The notes: generated by a model from the sequence alone, not told the origin. A DNA stretch of 64,000 nt from Aquitalea magnusonii (GCF_002217795.2 NZ_AP018823.1:434001-498000); one strand, 5' to 3'; counted from the first letter of the stretch, positions 47,759 to 56,267 are shown. Translations and numbers: made by a program.

Positions 47759-48340
47759 ATGCCCTTCAATTTGCCGATCTTCCTTACCTGGTTGCGCGTT
47801 GCGCTGATACCGCTGTGTGTGGCGGTATTCTTTTTGCCAGACTCCATGCTGCTGGCAGCTGACCGCAATAACGTCGGTGCCATGATTTTCTTTCTGGCGG
47901 CCTGGACCGACTGGCTGGATGGCTTTCTGGCACGCAAGCTGGGCCAGACATCTGCCTTCGGCGCATTCCTTGATCCGGTTGCCGACAAACTCATTGTGGC
48001 AGCTGCACTTATCCTGCTGGTGGAAATGGGGAGAACCCCAGGCTGGATGGCCATGATCATCATCGGTCGTGAAATCACCATCTCCGCACTACGCGAATGG
48101 ATGGCCGGCATGGGAAGCCGTGGCAGCGTTGCCGTGGCCTATATTGGCAAGCTGAAAACGGCAGCACAAATGCTGGCCATCCTGTTGTTGCTTTATGCCG
48201 GTCCGCTTTTCCCTGGTGTGGATAGCCTGCTTGCAGGAAATATTTTCATGGTTATCGCCGTGATTTTGACTTTATGGTCAATGGTTTACTATCTGCGCAT
48301 GGCTGCCCGCGAGTTTTCCGGCAAAAAAATTGATGTTTGA
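47759..48340 (+). CDS. pgsA: CDP-diacylglycerol-glycerol-3-phosphate 3-phosphatidyltransferase
   Basis: Makes phosphatidylglycerol phosphate in the inner membrane. 193 residues. The CDP-alcohol phosphotransferase motif reads D-W-L-D-G-x2-A-R-x8-G-x3-D-x3-D in TDWLDGFLARKLGQTSAFG and continues to LDPVADK. Several hydrophobic helices follow. Directly upstream of the tRNA array promoter. Confidence 0.96.
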   Translation: MPFNLPIFLTWLRVALIPLCVAVFFLPDSMLLAADRNNVGAMIFFLAAWTDWLDGFLARKLGQTSAFGAFLDPVADKLIVAAALILLVEMGRTPGWMAMIIIGREITISALREWMAGMGSRGSVAVAYIGKLKTAAQMLAILLLLYAGPLFPGVDSLLAGNIFMVIAVILTLWSMVYYLRMAAREFSGKKIDV

Positions 48341-48344
48341 AGTG

Positions 48345-48372
48345 TTGACAGGGGGCGAGAAACCCTTATAAT
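48345..48372 (+). promoter_or_regulatory. Consensus sigma-70 promoter of the tRNA-Gly/Cys operon
   Basis: Perfect -35 TTGACA (48345-48350), 16-base spacer, perfect -10 TATAAT (48367-48372), followed by a GC-rich leader. It overlaps the end of the pgsA region by sitting 4 bases after its stop. Confidence 0.93.
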
Positions 48373-48428
48373 TCGCACTCTCTCGACGCCACTTCGGTGG
48401 CAGACAAGAGAAGCAAACCAAGTTGTAT

Positions 48429-48504
48429 GCGGGAATAGCTCAGTTGGTAGAGCGCAACCTTGCCAAGGTTGAGGTCGCGAGTTCGAGCCTCGTTTCCCGC
48501 TCCA
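48429..48504 (+). tRNA. tRNA-Gly (GCC), copy 1
   Basis: 76 bases with encoded CCA; acceptor GCGGGAA / TTCCCGC, anticodon GCC in CTTGCCAAG. First of four identical copies. Confidence 0.97.
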
Positions 48505-48532
48505 CTACTTGATTTGCAGCAGTATATGCGAC

Positions 48533-48608
48533 GCGGGAATAGCTCAGTTGGTAGAGCGCAACCTTGCCAAGGTTGAGGTCGCGAGTTCGAGCCTCGTTTC
48601 CCGCTCCA
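48533..48608 (+). tRNA. tRNA-Gly (GCC), copy 2
   Basis: Identical in sequence to copy 1; separated by a 28-base spacer. Confidence 0.97.
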
Positions 48609-48654
48609 TCCACTGTATTGGCAGCAGTAAACATGTTTGGTAGTGCCATGCGAT

Positions 48655-48730
48655 GCGGGAATAGCTCAGTTGGTAGAGCGCAACCTTGCCAAGGTTGAGG
48701 TCGCGAGTTCGAGCCTCGTTTCCCGCTCCA
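48655..48730 (+). tRNA. tRNA-Gly (GCC), copy 3
   Basis: Identical to copy 1; 46-base spacer before it. Confidence 0.97.
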
Positions 48731-48761
48731 CCCACACTATCAAATAAGTAGTACCCACGAC

Positions 48762-48837
48762 GCGGGAATAGCTCAGTTGGTAGAGCGCAACCTTGCCAAG
48801 GTTGAGGTCGCGAGTTCGAGCCTCGTTTCCCGCTCCA
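48762..48837 (+). tRNA. tRNA-Gly (GCC), copy 4
   Basis: Identical to copy 1; 31-base spacer before it. Confidence 0.97.
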
Positions 48838-48879
48838 CATTTTATCAAGCAGACAATGTGCTGTTTGGATTCAAGCTAC

Positions 48880-48953
48880 GGCGCGGTAGCAAAGCGGTTA
48901 TGCACCGGATTGCAAATCCGTGTAGGTCGGTTCGACTCCGGCCCGCGCCTCCA
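48880..48953 (+). tRNA. tRNA-Cys (GCA)
   Basis: 74 bases with encoded CCA; acceptor GGCGCGG / CCGCGCC, anticodon GCA in TTGCAAA. Last gene of the array. E. coli has a similar Gly-Cys-Leu operon; no Leu gene follows here. Confidence 0.97.
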
Positions 48954-48954
48954 A

Positions 48955-48987
48955 AAAAAGCCCTTGCAGATAATGCAAGGGCTTTTT
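48955..48987. terminator. Terminator of the tRNA array, probably also of the fimbrial operon
   Basis: 14-bp hairpin AAAAAGCCCTTGCA / TGCAAGGGCTTTTT with a 5-base loop. A run and T run make it bidirectional; the leftward adhesin gene ends 31 bases to the right. Confidence 0.93.
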
Positions 48988-49017
48988 CAATTTCGATTCC
49001 TATCTGAACTCCTAACG

Positions 49018-50094
49018 CTACTGATACGACATGGTGAAGGTGGCAACCGCTGTCAGCTTTCCCGGTTTTATGACTCCGGTTCCGGTACGGATATAGCTTG
49101 CGATAAATGGAATGGGTGTGATGCCTGTAAAATTATTTCTGACCAGAAACTGACCAGGATTACCCGCTATGCTGGAGTCCGGCCCCAGGGTAATCGCTTG
49201 TCTATTCAGATCACGAATTTGCACACCTACCCCTTCGGTGCTGGAGCTGAGCGCAGTAGAGTAGTTTGTTTGCCCCAGTTTATTATCAGTCAGCGTCATG
49301 TATACATTAATAGGTGTAGTGCCGGGGCAGTTTACCAATAAAGTAAATGGCGTATCGCCGGTAGTTGCGCCAATACTGCTTAATCGTTTGGCATCAATGG
49401 CGGGTAAATTAACGACTAGATTCTGTGTGCTGACCGAGCAGGTGGGCTCCGCGCTGTTAGAGAAGGTGTAGCGTACAGTACCCCCTACAAAAGTCTTGCC
49501 ATTACCCTTGTTAATATCTGGAGTGTAGCCATAAGATATATGAGTCCAGTTCAATGACAAGGTCAGAGTATTAGTTGCGGGAGGTAATGGCCCATAACGC
49601 ACCAATCTAATTTTCATAATTCCCTTGACGCTTGAACTTGATAATAACTCTTTATGAACAATCTGCATCCTGTTACCGCTAATAGGGATAAAACCACTAT
49701 CATTAATGTTCACCGCGGCAATGTAACCAACTGGAATGCCCTTGGATGCAGTGCTATCGATGTTGAGAATGGGGTAGTTAATACCGTCGCTAGGGTCGAA
49801 GTAGTAGCCGCGAACAGGGATAGAATCAACGAATCCATGGAAGAAATAAGTAAACCAAAGTGTGCAGCTATGAAATAATGTCGTACTTGCTGTGCTCCAT
49901 TGACTGATTGGTGTAATCAGCGGTGCATCGCGCGCAGGTCGCTCAATGCTTGTAAAACCCATCAGGACCGGCGGATTATTTGCTCCACAATCAGCATATG
50001 CGATGCTAGGCAGGATAGCCATACTGATGAGAAAGCCGATTTTAGCCAAACAACTATATAGTTTGGTTGCGTGATGGTGTATTAGGTTTTGCAT
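49018..50094 (-). CDS. Fimbrial tip adhesin-like protein
   Basis: 358 residues with a signal peptide (about 1-34, ending AYA) and a two-part plan typical of tip adhesins: an N-terminal receptor-binding region (35-210) without clear relatives, then a pilin domain (about 215-358) with Cys pair, PTCSVSTQNLVVNLP, and the C-terminal beta-strand ending ATFTMSYQ used for donor-strand exchange. Twice the length of the two pilins. Strong ribosome site AGGAAGGA. Last gene of the operon. The ligand is unknown. Base composition is AT-richer than the core genes. Confidence 0.85.
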   Translation of the reverse strand: MQNLIHHHATKLYSCLAKIGFLISMAILPSIAYADCGANNPPVLMGFTSIERPARDAPLITPISQWSTASTTLFHSCTLWFTYFFHGFVDSIPVRGYYFDPSDGINYPILNIDSTASKGIPVGYIAAVNINDSGFIPISGNRMQIVHKELLSSSSVKGIMKIRLVRYGPLPPATNTLTLSLNWTHISYGYTPDINKGNGKTFVGGTVRYTFSNSAEPTCSVSTQNLVVNLPAIDAKRLSSIGATTGDTPFTLLVNCPGTTPINVYMTLTDNKLGQTNYSTALSSSTEGVGVQIRDLNRQAITLGPDSSIAGNPGQFLVRNNFTGITPIPFIASYIRTGTGVIKPGKLTAVATFTMSYQ

Positions 50095-50173
50095 GTTATC
50101 CTTCCTGGGCAGATCTCTCTATCATTTCTTACCACCACTGCACTATTTATTTTCTGCTGCGGGAGCAAATGTA

Positions 50174-52699
50174 TTAATTCAAACTTGTCTGGCAGACGCT
50201 GCTCTTGAATGACGAGGTGGCAGAATCGGCATTGTCATAACGCAACATGCACTTCTTGCCGCCTTCCAGGTCGACAAACAGATTGCCGCTTGCCTGTTTG
50301 ACACGGGCAAATAGTTTTCCGCCCTGGCCAATATCACCGACCACATTGCCGTCCTTGTCTTTGACACTGGCACCAAATGGCAGTGGGCTTTCATCGGCAA
50401 AGCTAGTCTTCAGTAGCAGCGGCAAGCCCTTACTGGTTTTGAATTTCACCAAGACTACCGAACCACTACGTGGGATGGCTTGTGTACTGCTGTAGTCCAG
50501 TTGTACGCCATCGCTCATGCTGCCGGTTTCTAGCTGTATATCATTCTTACGGTAAGAAGATAGTGATGGCAGTAGCGCATGCCCTGAACCATCAACTTCC
50601 ACACCGATGCCTGGCATTACCATTGCGCCTTTGGCATCCGGCGCTTCGATAATGGCGGCGCTTTCACCCAGTTGCTGGCCTAGCAGCACAGTCCCGGCAG
50701 CGGCCACTACCGAGCCGCTCAAGCCGAAAGAGGCTTGTTTAACATGCGTGGCGCTGCTGGCACTGGCATTAACAATGCCTTTGCTACCCTGATAGGCGAT
50801 GTTGCCAGCAATACTGCTGTAGTTACTGCTATTACTGCCGCCAGTATGACTTTCCCCGGCATTTATTCCGTAGCTGAGTTTTCTATCTTCGTCTATGGTG
50901 CCGCTCATATTGATTTGGACATCATTACTGCCGGTAGAGTCGTGGCGCAGCGAGCTACTGAATGTCTTGCCTCTATCCAGATTATAGTTAATGCTAAGCA
51001 TAATACTGTTAACAGTTTTATTACCCAAATTGGTTTGCCTGCTGGCATCTATCCCCAGACTACCCCACTTAAAACCTTGGCGTAGGCCCCCCTGAAGTTG
51101 CGTATTGCGTGGCTGACTTCCCCAGTAATCCTGAAGTGAGCCACTGATATAGGCAGAGGTGTTATTATTAAAGGTTTGATTAATATTAACTTCTGCTCTG
51201 CTACGCAAACGAGAAAAGTTGTTAAGCAAGAGCTGGCCATTATTTGGGTTTGCCAAAGTATCGCGAATATTTAGCGCGGTCTGTAAATCCATAAAGCCAG
51301 AGGTGGAATATCTATATGCGGCCAGCGTGAGATTGGTACCCGTCGCTTGAATTAATCTACTGTAGCTGAGTCGATATGACTGGCCTGTTAGCGTCGTGTC
51401 ATTAAGTCGGGTATGAGAATTGGTGACATCAAAACCCATGGCTCCAAATTGGGTGTTGAATACGCTACCAAGCTCTAGCGTGGAATAACCATCTGATGCC
51501 GTAACACCACCATTCAGTGTGATCAGGTTGGATAAGCCACGTTGGTAGGTAAATTGCCCCAGCATGGGCCGCGTATTGAGCAATTTCCGTACTTGACCCA
51601 GGCTCAGGTTATAGCGGTCCGAGCCTTCTCGTAAGGAACGCGGTACTGCCGAGAATGGAACGCTAAATGTTTTTACTTTACCGTCGGCTTCCGTTACTGT
51701 TACTTCAAGATCGCCATTGTAGCTAGCCGGCGCAATATCTCTTATTTCAAATGCACCAGGGGCAACCGTGGTATCAGAAATGATAAAGCCATTTTGTCGA
51801 ATGACGACATGGGCATTGCTACTGGCCATTCCGCGCACGACTGGGGCATAACCCGTATCATTGATGGGCTTCATTCGATCATCACTGGCAATACGCATTC
51901 CTCGTATTGGGACCGGAGTGAACAGATCGGAATCCGTAAAGGTTTCACCAATAATCAGTTGGGAATGTATACTGTCCAGATCATGGCTGATGTAGCTTTG
52001 GGTTGGAACAATAGAGTGGCTACCGGTATTGCTCCAATTGAATGAAGTTGTATTGCGAAATCGCCAGCTGCCAAGGTTTAGCCCTGTATTTGTAGACAAA
52101 TAGGCATTGCTATTACTAGTGTCACCTGTTTTTGAGTAGTAAAAATTGCTGGTGTAATCAATAAATAACGCAGGTATCCCTGCATCCCAACTTTCTGGCG
52201 GGGTATAACCTGTTAAATCCTGCTGCATGTTCACCTGCGGAACACTGATTTTTAACTGCAGGAGGTTGCTATCAAATTGATAAAATGCGCCATTGATCTG
52301 CTTGGCCAGATCAACGCAAATATCCTCATCTTTTTGAGACTCATCCTGTTGTGTTGCTACCGGCAAGTGGTCGGCACGGACCCCCAGTTCTAGTAATAGA
52401 GGGCGAGGGATGCATGGAACAGTGTCTTTATTGTCCGGCGTTTGGATCAGGCGAATATCACGACGCCCACGTGGTATTTCATTGATGAGTACATCGATAC
52501 TGTACTCACCTTCCGGTAGTGATGTGCCGGTTTGGAATTTGCTGAAATCCAGTTTCTTCAGAGATTCACCCCATAGCAAGCTTCGGTCAAACGCAGGCTC
52601 GCTACCATTTTCATTGGCTTGTGCTGCTTGATGGCTCATGCCAAAGCAGACTGCTAGAAAAAGGTGTATTGGTTTTTTTTTGAAGATAACAGATTTCAC
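50174..52699 (-). CDS. Outer-membrane fimbrial usher
   Basis: 841 residues, family length. Signal peptide about 1-28 (QAAQA); N-terminal periplasmic domain with FDRSLLWG and FSKFQTGTSLPEGEYSIDVLIN; 24-strand barrel with the plug region (ASSNAHVVIRQNGFIISDTTVAPGAFEIRDI); C-terminal domains ending in a Cys pair (KKCMLRYDN, VCQTSLN). Start is GTG 52699 with AAGG upstream. Forms the secretion pore that assembles pilins delivered by the chaperone encoded 46 bases upstream. Confidence 0.95.
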   Translation of the reverse strand: MKSVIFKKKPIHLFLAVCFGMSHQAAQANENGSEPAFDRSLLWGESLKKLDFSKFQTGTSLPEGEYSIDVLINEIPRGRRDIRLIQTPDNKDTVPCIPRPLLLELGVRADHLPVATQQDESQKDEDICVDLAKQINGAFYQFDSNLLQLKISVPQVNMQQDLTGYTPPESWDAGIPALFIDYTSNFYYSKTGDTSNSNAYLSTNTGLNLGSWRFRNTTSFNWSNTGSHSIVPTQSYISHDLDSIHSQLIIGETFTDSDLFTPVPIRGMRIASDDRMKPINDTGYAPVVRGMASSNAHVVIRQNGFIISDTTVAPGAFEIRDIAPASYNGDLEVTVTEADGKVKTFSVPFSAVPRSLREGSDRYNLSLGQVRKLLNTRPMLGQFTYQRGLSNLITLNGGVTASDGYSTLELGSVFNTQFGAMGFDVTNSHTRLNDTTLTGQSYRLSYSRLIQATGTNLTLAAYRYSTSGFMDLQTALNIRDTLANPNNGQLLLNNFSRLRSRAEVNINQTFNNNTSAYISGSLQDYWGSQPRNTQLQGGLRQGFKWGSLGIDASRQTNLGNKTVNSIMLSINYNLDRGKTFSSSLRHDSTGSNDVQINMSGTIDEDRKLSYGINAGESHTGGSNSSNYSSIAGNIAYQGSKGIVNASASSATHVKQASFGLSGSVVAAAGTVLLGQQLGESAAIIEAPDAKGAMVMPGIGVEVDGSGHALLPSLSSYRKNDIQLETGSMSDGVQLDYSSTQAIPRSGSVVLVKFKTSKGLPLLLKTSFADESPLPFGASVKDKDGNVVGDIGQGGKLFARVKQASGNLFVDLEGGKKCMLRYDNADSATSSFKSSVCQTSLN

Positions 52700-52745
52700 A
52701 GTGTAAACCTTATTGTGTCACAGCTGATGACAGCTATTGGCTTGT

Positions 52746-53480
52746 CTATTCGGCAAGCTTGGCTGTATAGCTCGAGTTGCCACCAAAGTCATTGATGATG
52801 CTGAAATTTATGCCTGGATTTATTTCGTCATTCTTGGCTGTTATTGGATATTCGATATCACTGTTAGGTGCAATCATTGATTTTTGTGGTGACAAATCAA
52901 CGCTGCCCTTTGTTTTTTCGGTATTAATCTGTATTTGATTGAAAGTAATATAATATGGCGTGCTGTTATGAATGGCTAAATACCATTTCGAATTTTTGTT
53001 GATCAATTTCCAGCTTAATTTTTCTGGCGCATTCTCCGGTGTTAGGTCTAATTTTTCCGGGCGAAAGAAGAATTTTATCCGGCTCCTGACGCCAATGCGC
53101 AGTTGGTTAGGATCGTCGCTATTTTGCGGTACTTCCAGTACATTTATCCAGAACAGGCTTTCTCTGTCTGTAGGGAGCGCTGTTTCTCCGGTAAAGCGTA
53201 CGCGAATATTTTGCCCCTTTTCAGGCTGTAATACTGCTATGGGAGGAGTTAGAATAAAAGGGGCTGTGGTATTGTCTGGTGTATCCTTGCTATTTCCTTC
53301 ATCAATCCATGTCTGTATCAATGACAATCTTTTGCCCGCATTATTCACGTTGAAGGTAATTTCTTTTTTACTGGCCGGGTAAATGATGCGTGTTGCATTG
53401 ATGGAAACGTCAGCCTGTGCCAGATTAAGCAGGCTGCAGATGGAAAGAGTGCTTACTGCCAGCGTAATGTTTTTAATCAT
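52746..53480 (-). CDS. Periplasmic fimbrial chaperone (PapD/FimC type)
   Basis: 244 residues: signal peptide about 1-23, then two Ig-like domains. Chaperone signatures are RIIYPASKKEITFNVNN, the edge strand TPPIAVLQPEKGQNIRVRF, and LPTDRESLFWINVLEVP, followed by IKFFFRPEKL. Delivers pilins and adhesin to the usher by donor-strand complementation. GGGGAAA precedes ATG 53480. A stem-loop at 53509-53537 separates it from the upstream pilin gene. Confidence 0.96.
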   Translation of the reverse strand: MIKNITLAVSTLSICSLLNLAQADVSINATRIIYPASKKEITFNVNNAGKRLSLIQTWIDEGNSKDTPDNTTAPFILTPPIAVLQPEKGQNIRVRFTGETALPTDRESLFWINVLEVPQNSDDPNQLRIGVRSRIKFFFRPEKLDLTPENAPEKLSWKLINKNSKWYLAIHNSTPYYITFNQIQINTEKTKGSVDLSPQKSMIAPNSDIEYPITAKNDEINPGINFSIINDFGGNSSYTAKLAE

Positions 53481-53508
53481 GTTTTCCCCGGATATATTAT
53501 GTGTGAAA

Positions 53509-53537
53509 ATCAGAAGGGGGTCATTGCCCCCTCTGAT
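53509..53537 (-). other. Stem-loop between pilin 2 and the chaperone gene
   Basis: 11-bp stem with one bulged base: ATCAGA-A-GGGGG pairs with CCCCC-TCTGAT, loop TCATTG. No T run follows, so it is more likely an RNA-stabilising or processing hairpin than a full terminator. Confidence 0.65.
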
Positions 53538-53580
53538 GAAAAGTGTTTCTTCCAGAAGCCATATGTGCGTGTGAAAATAA

Positions 53581-54120
53581 TTACTCGTATTGCACGGTGT
53601 AATTTACTTTGGCAATAACATCACCAGCCGTGACCGCAGCTTTGGCGTAGTAGCTGGCCCGGTAATTCAGTATTGCTTTGTTATTGATAATGTCGAAGGA
53701 TGAGCCGCTACTACCAAAGCCACTGCCTTGACCAATATTGATGGGAGTATTGGCATCTATGTTGTACAAGGCTATATCGACATTCTTTGCGGTACCGGTA
53801 TTAATCAGTCTGCCGCTTGCTGCATCGACATTGCTATCAGCCTCAAACCAGGCAGCAGCTTTCTTGAATGTCGGTGGGCAGCCGGTGAGGGTGATGGCAA
53901 ACTGTGTGGCACCTGCGCTGGCACCAGGGCTGGCCAAAGAACTTGCCGAAACAAATGGCAGTGCGACCGTGCCATCATTCGTTCCATTGGCGGCGCTGAT
54001 GGTGCAGGTGTCGGATGAAATATCGCCGTTAAAGCTGATGCTTCCATCGGCGGCATGCGCTGCAGATGCCAATGCAGCTAATAAGAAAACGGTTGAAATT
54101 CTTATAAGGCCCTTTTTCAT
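53581..54120 (-). CDS. Fimbrial pilin subunit 2
   Basis: 179 residues: signal peptide about 1-23 (AHA), then a type 1-like pilin domain with GSISFNGDISSDTCTI, a second Cys in LTGCPP, and the C-terminal VIAKVNYTVQYE strand recognised by the chaperone. Clearly paralogous to the pilin upstream (shared NVDAASGRL, ALxNxD, RYYA/SYYA motifs). GAGGAA precedes ATG 54120. Could be major or minor subunit; order alone does not decide. Confidence 0.93.
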   Translation of the reverse strand: MKKGLIRISTVFLLAALASAAHAADGSISFNGDISSDTCTISAANGTNDGTVALPFVSASSLASPGASAGATQFAITLTGCPPTFKKAAAWFEADSNVDAASGRLINTGTAKNVDIALYNIDANTPINIGQGSGFGSSGSSFDIINNKAILNYRASYYAKAAVTAGDVIAKVNYTVQYE

Positions 54121-54255
54121 GTCAAGGTTCCTCGAGTAAGCAGACCTGGGGTGCGTACTGTATGTATGTATAGTCTGAAAATTGGGAAGGGATGGATTTG
54201 TCGATATATAGTCGGAGGAGGAGTCAAGATGACTCCCCCTTGCTAATAGGCCATG

Positions 54256-54304
54256 CCCATATGCATTGACGCTGTAGTATTGCCAGCGTCTATATGCATG
54301 TGGG
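54256..54304 (-). other. Large stem-loop just after pilin 1
   Basis: GACGCTG / CAGCGTC core extended by ATGCAT and CCCA/TGGG pairing; arms 54256-54274 and 54284-54304 with a 9-base loop. It starts about 8 bases after the pilin 1 stop and has no T run. Such hairpins downstream of major pilin genes raise pilin mRNA relative to the rest of the operon in known systems. Confidence 0.7.
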
Positions 54305-54311
54305 TGTTTGC

Positions 54312-54839
54312 TTATTGATACTGAATGGTGTAATTAACCGAGGTTTCTACTCTGCCGGCAGTAGCTGCTGCTGTAGCGTAGTAGCGCGCATTGAAATTCA
54401 TGGTGGCACCTTGATTGACGATATCTACCGCAGTACTGGCATTCCGACCAATAACAATTTGGCTGTCGTCAGAGTTGTGCAGTGCTACCTGAACATTTTT
54501 TGCAAAGGCGTCACCGGCTGCGTTTGTTAGGCGACCGCTGGCTGCATCAACGGTGCTGCCGGCTTCAAACCACGTTGCTGCTTTGGTGCCGCCCCCGCAG
54601 TTTGTCAGCGCGATGGAGAACTGGGTTGAACCTGCAGTGGTATTAGCGACCGCCAAGGCTTTGGTAGAGACGGTAGGCAGGGTTACGGTGCTGGTCGCCG
54701 TGCCGCCGGACACGCTCGGGGTGCAAGATACCGCGCTAATCTCACCTTTGAAGGTGATGATGCCGTCGGAAGCTTGTGCCTGTGCGGCAATGCCAGCCAG
54801 CAGAAGAGCAGCAGAAGCGGTGGTGAGCAGTTTTTTCAT
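54312..54839 (-). CDS. Fimbrial pilin subunit 1
   Basis: 175 residues, first gene of the leftward operon. Signal peptide about 1-23 (AQAQA), pilin domain with GIITFKGEISAVSCTPSV, second Cys in LTNCGGG, and the terminal TSVNYTIQYQ strand. Its first position and the strong hairpin right behind it suggest the major subunit. AAGGAAC precedes ATG 54839. Paralogue of pilin 2. Confidence 0.93.
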   Translation of the reverse strand: MKKLLTTASAALLLAGIAAQAQASDGIITFKGEISAVSCTPSVSGGTATSTVTLPTVSTKALAVANTTAGSTQFSIALTNCGGGTKAATWFEAGSTVDAASGRLTNAAGDAFAKNVQVALHNSDDSQIVIGRNASTAVDIVNQGATMNFNARYYATAAATAGRVETSVNYTIQYQ

Positions 54840-55259
54840 GATGTCTGTTCCTTAGGTGTTCGATGAGGGAATCCAAATGCGCTGACGCGGTGTATGCGTT
54901 TGGCTTGGGCAAGTATCGAACGGGAGACTTTTTTTTTATCTAAGACGCATCATTTTTGAATCTAAGAAATTTCCTATATCCGGTGGTTTCGGTTTGTTTT
55001 AGCTGTGTTAAGTTTAAAAGATGGTTTTTATTTTAAATTTATATGCTTAGTTCAGCAGTCTGCTAATGATCTTCAGTTGGTGTTTTCCTCGTAGTGCAAG
55101 CCATTGCCTTGTTGATGTTTAATAGTTATTTATTCCTTATTTATTTGCTATTGGCATGTTTGATCCCGTTTTGCATAATTTTTACATTGCTGTGCATTTC
55201 GATTGTCAAGCAGCGAGGCGAGGGCAATAATCCAACTTTGCTTTGAGCTGAGGCAGCTT
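54840..55259. other. AT-rich intergenic region between the fimbrial operon and the yejK-like gene
   Basis: 420 bases with no supported gene. It must hold the promoter of the fimbrial operon. A minus-strand -10-like GATACT lies at 54912-54917, and direct repeats TCTAAGA at 54939 and 54961 lie upstream of it. A run of nine T is at 54929-54938. The right half is very AT-rich. Confidence 0.5.
54939..54967 (-). promoter_or_regulatory. Direct repeat TCTAAGA, candidate activator sites of the fimbrial operon
   Basis: TCTAAGA at 54939-54945 and 54961-54967, 22 bases apart (two helical turns), upstream of a -10-like GATACT (54912-54917) on the minus strand. Both copies face the same way. Binding protein unknown. 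Confidence 0.45.
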
Positions 55260-56267
55260 ATGTTGATTGGTGAATCGCGTGTTGAGCGCTTGGTGGTGCA
55301 TCGGGTAGGTAACCAGGCCCGAGGTGAGGCGCTACAGCTATCTGAGCGTGCTAGTGAGGTTGATGATGGTGTTTCATCGCTGATCCTTAGCGGCTATCTG
55401 CGTGGCGTGGTGTCTGATAAGAAAAAGCATCAGTTCTTTCATGAGTCTGATCTGAATCTGAATGAGATTTATCATTACACCCGGCAGTTCTTCCGCGGTG
55501 AACTGGACTTCCTCGCACTGTCGCAGCGTATCGCCAAGCATCTTTACGCTCGTTCACAGCATCCGAACATCAGTGCTGGGGATTTGTTTGTCATTCTGTT
55601 TGCAGGCTTGTCTGATGGAGATCGCGAGCTGCGGGCCTTGGGCGTTTTCAAGTCTGAAGTGCGCGATGATTTCCTCTCGGTGGTGGAGGCTGGCGCGGTG
55701 TTTGACATTCGTCACGCTTCTGGGATCAACCCACGGTTAATCGATAAGGGTGCGTTGATTTTGGAGAACGGTCCGTTGGTCTATGCGGTGGACCGCGGGG
55801 GGCAGCAGGCTAAGTTCTGGCTGGATGATTTTCTGAAGGCAATGCGCGTGCCTGATGCCAGCAGCAGCAGTCGCATGGTTGCCAGCGTGGTGGAGCAGTT
55901 GTCTGAGGAGATTGCAGACCCTCTGGAACAGGCCCGCTTCAAGGATGAGTTTCTGGCGGTATGTGAAACCGAAGAAGAAATGTCGGCAGGTCAGGTCAGC
56001 TCGATTGCCGAAAAGTTTGTTGGCAAAGAGCAGGTCAGTCAGGCTTTTGATAATGCGGCGGAAGCCTATGGTTTTGCACTGGATGACGAAGCTCGCCTGC
56101 CAGCGCAAAGCATGGCCAAGCGGTTGGAGAAATCGCTTTCCAAATATGGTATCGGCCACGGCATCAGTGTGCTTTTGCCTAGTGGGATTACCTTGAAGAA
56201 TATCCAGTCAATCAATGATGGCGAAGGGGAAATGACTTTGACATTGAAATTGCACAAGCGCGATTGA
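55260..56267 (+). CDS. Nucleoid-associated protein, NdpA/YejK family
   Basis: 335 residues from ATG 55260, the exact length of E. coli YejK, so the upstream extension is rejected; TGAGGCAG lies before it. NA37-family features: N-terminal VVHRVGNQARGE, RQFFRGELDFLALSQRIAKHLY and the C-terminal GIGHGISVLLPSG region. Family members are abundant DNA-associated proteins of unclear function. The hairpin at 56284-56312 separates it from the convergent aminotransferase. Confidence 0.8.
   Translation: MLIGESRVERLVVHRVGNQARGEALQLSERASEVDDGVSSLILSGYLRGVVSDKKKHQFFHESDLNLNEIYHYTRQFFRGELDFLALSQRIAKHLYARSQHPNISAGDLFVILFAGLSDGDRELRALGVFKSEVRDDFLSVVEAGAVFDIRHASGINPRLIDKGALILENGPLVYAVDRGGQQAKFWLDDFLKAMRVPDASSSSRMVASVVEQLSEEIADPLEQARFKDEFLAVCETEEEMSAGQVSSIAEKFVGKEQVSQAFDNAAEAYGFALDDEARLPAQSMAKRLEKSLSKYGIGHGISVLLPSGITLKNIQSINDGEGEMTLTLKLHKRD

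Noticed and set aside
48429..48837. Four regular repeats considered as a CRISPR-like or other repeat array
   Set aside because: Each 76-base unit folds as a complete tRNA-Gly with CCA; spacers are irregular in length.
48440..48848. Overlapping minus-strand frames containing repeated GNEARTRDLNLGKVALYQL
   Set aside because: These are translations of the antisense strand of the four tRNA-Gly genes, a well-known source of false proteins. Similar false frames cover tRNA-fMet (4524-4799) and tRNA-Leu (57556-57900).
48880..55259. Search for a tRNA-Cys 3'-end duplication as an attachment site of an integrated element
   Set aside because: No repeat of the tRNA-Cys end was found near the right border of the fimbrial operon and no integrase is present.
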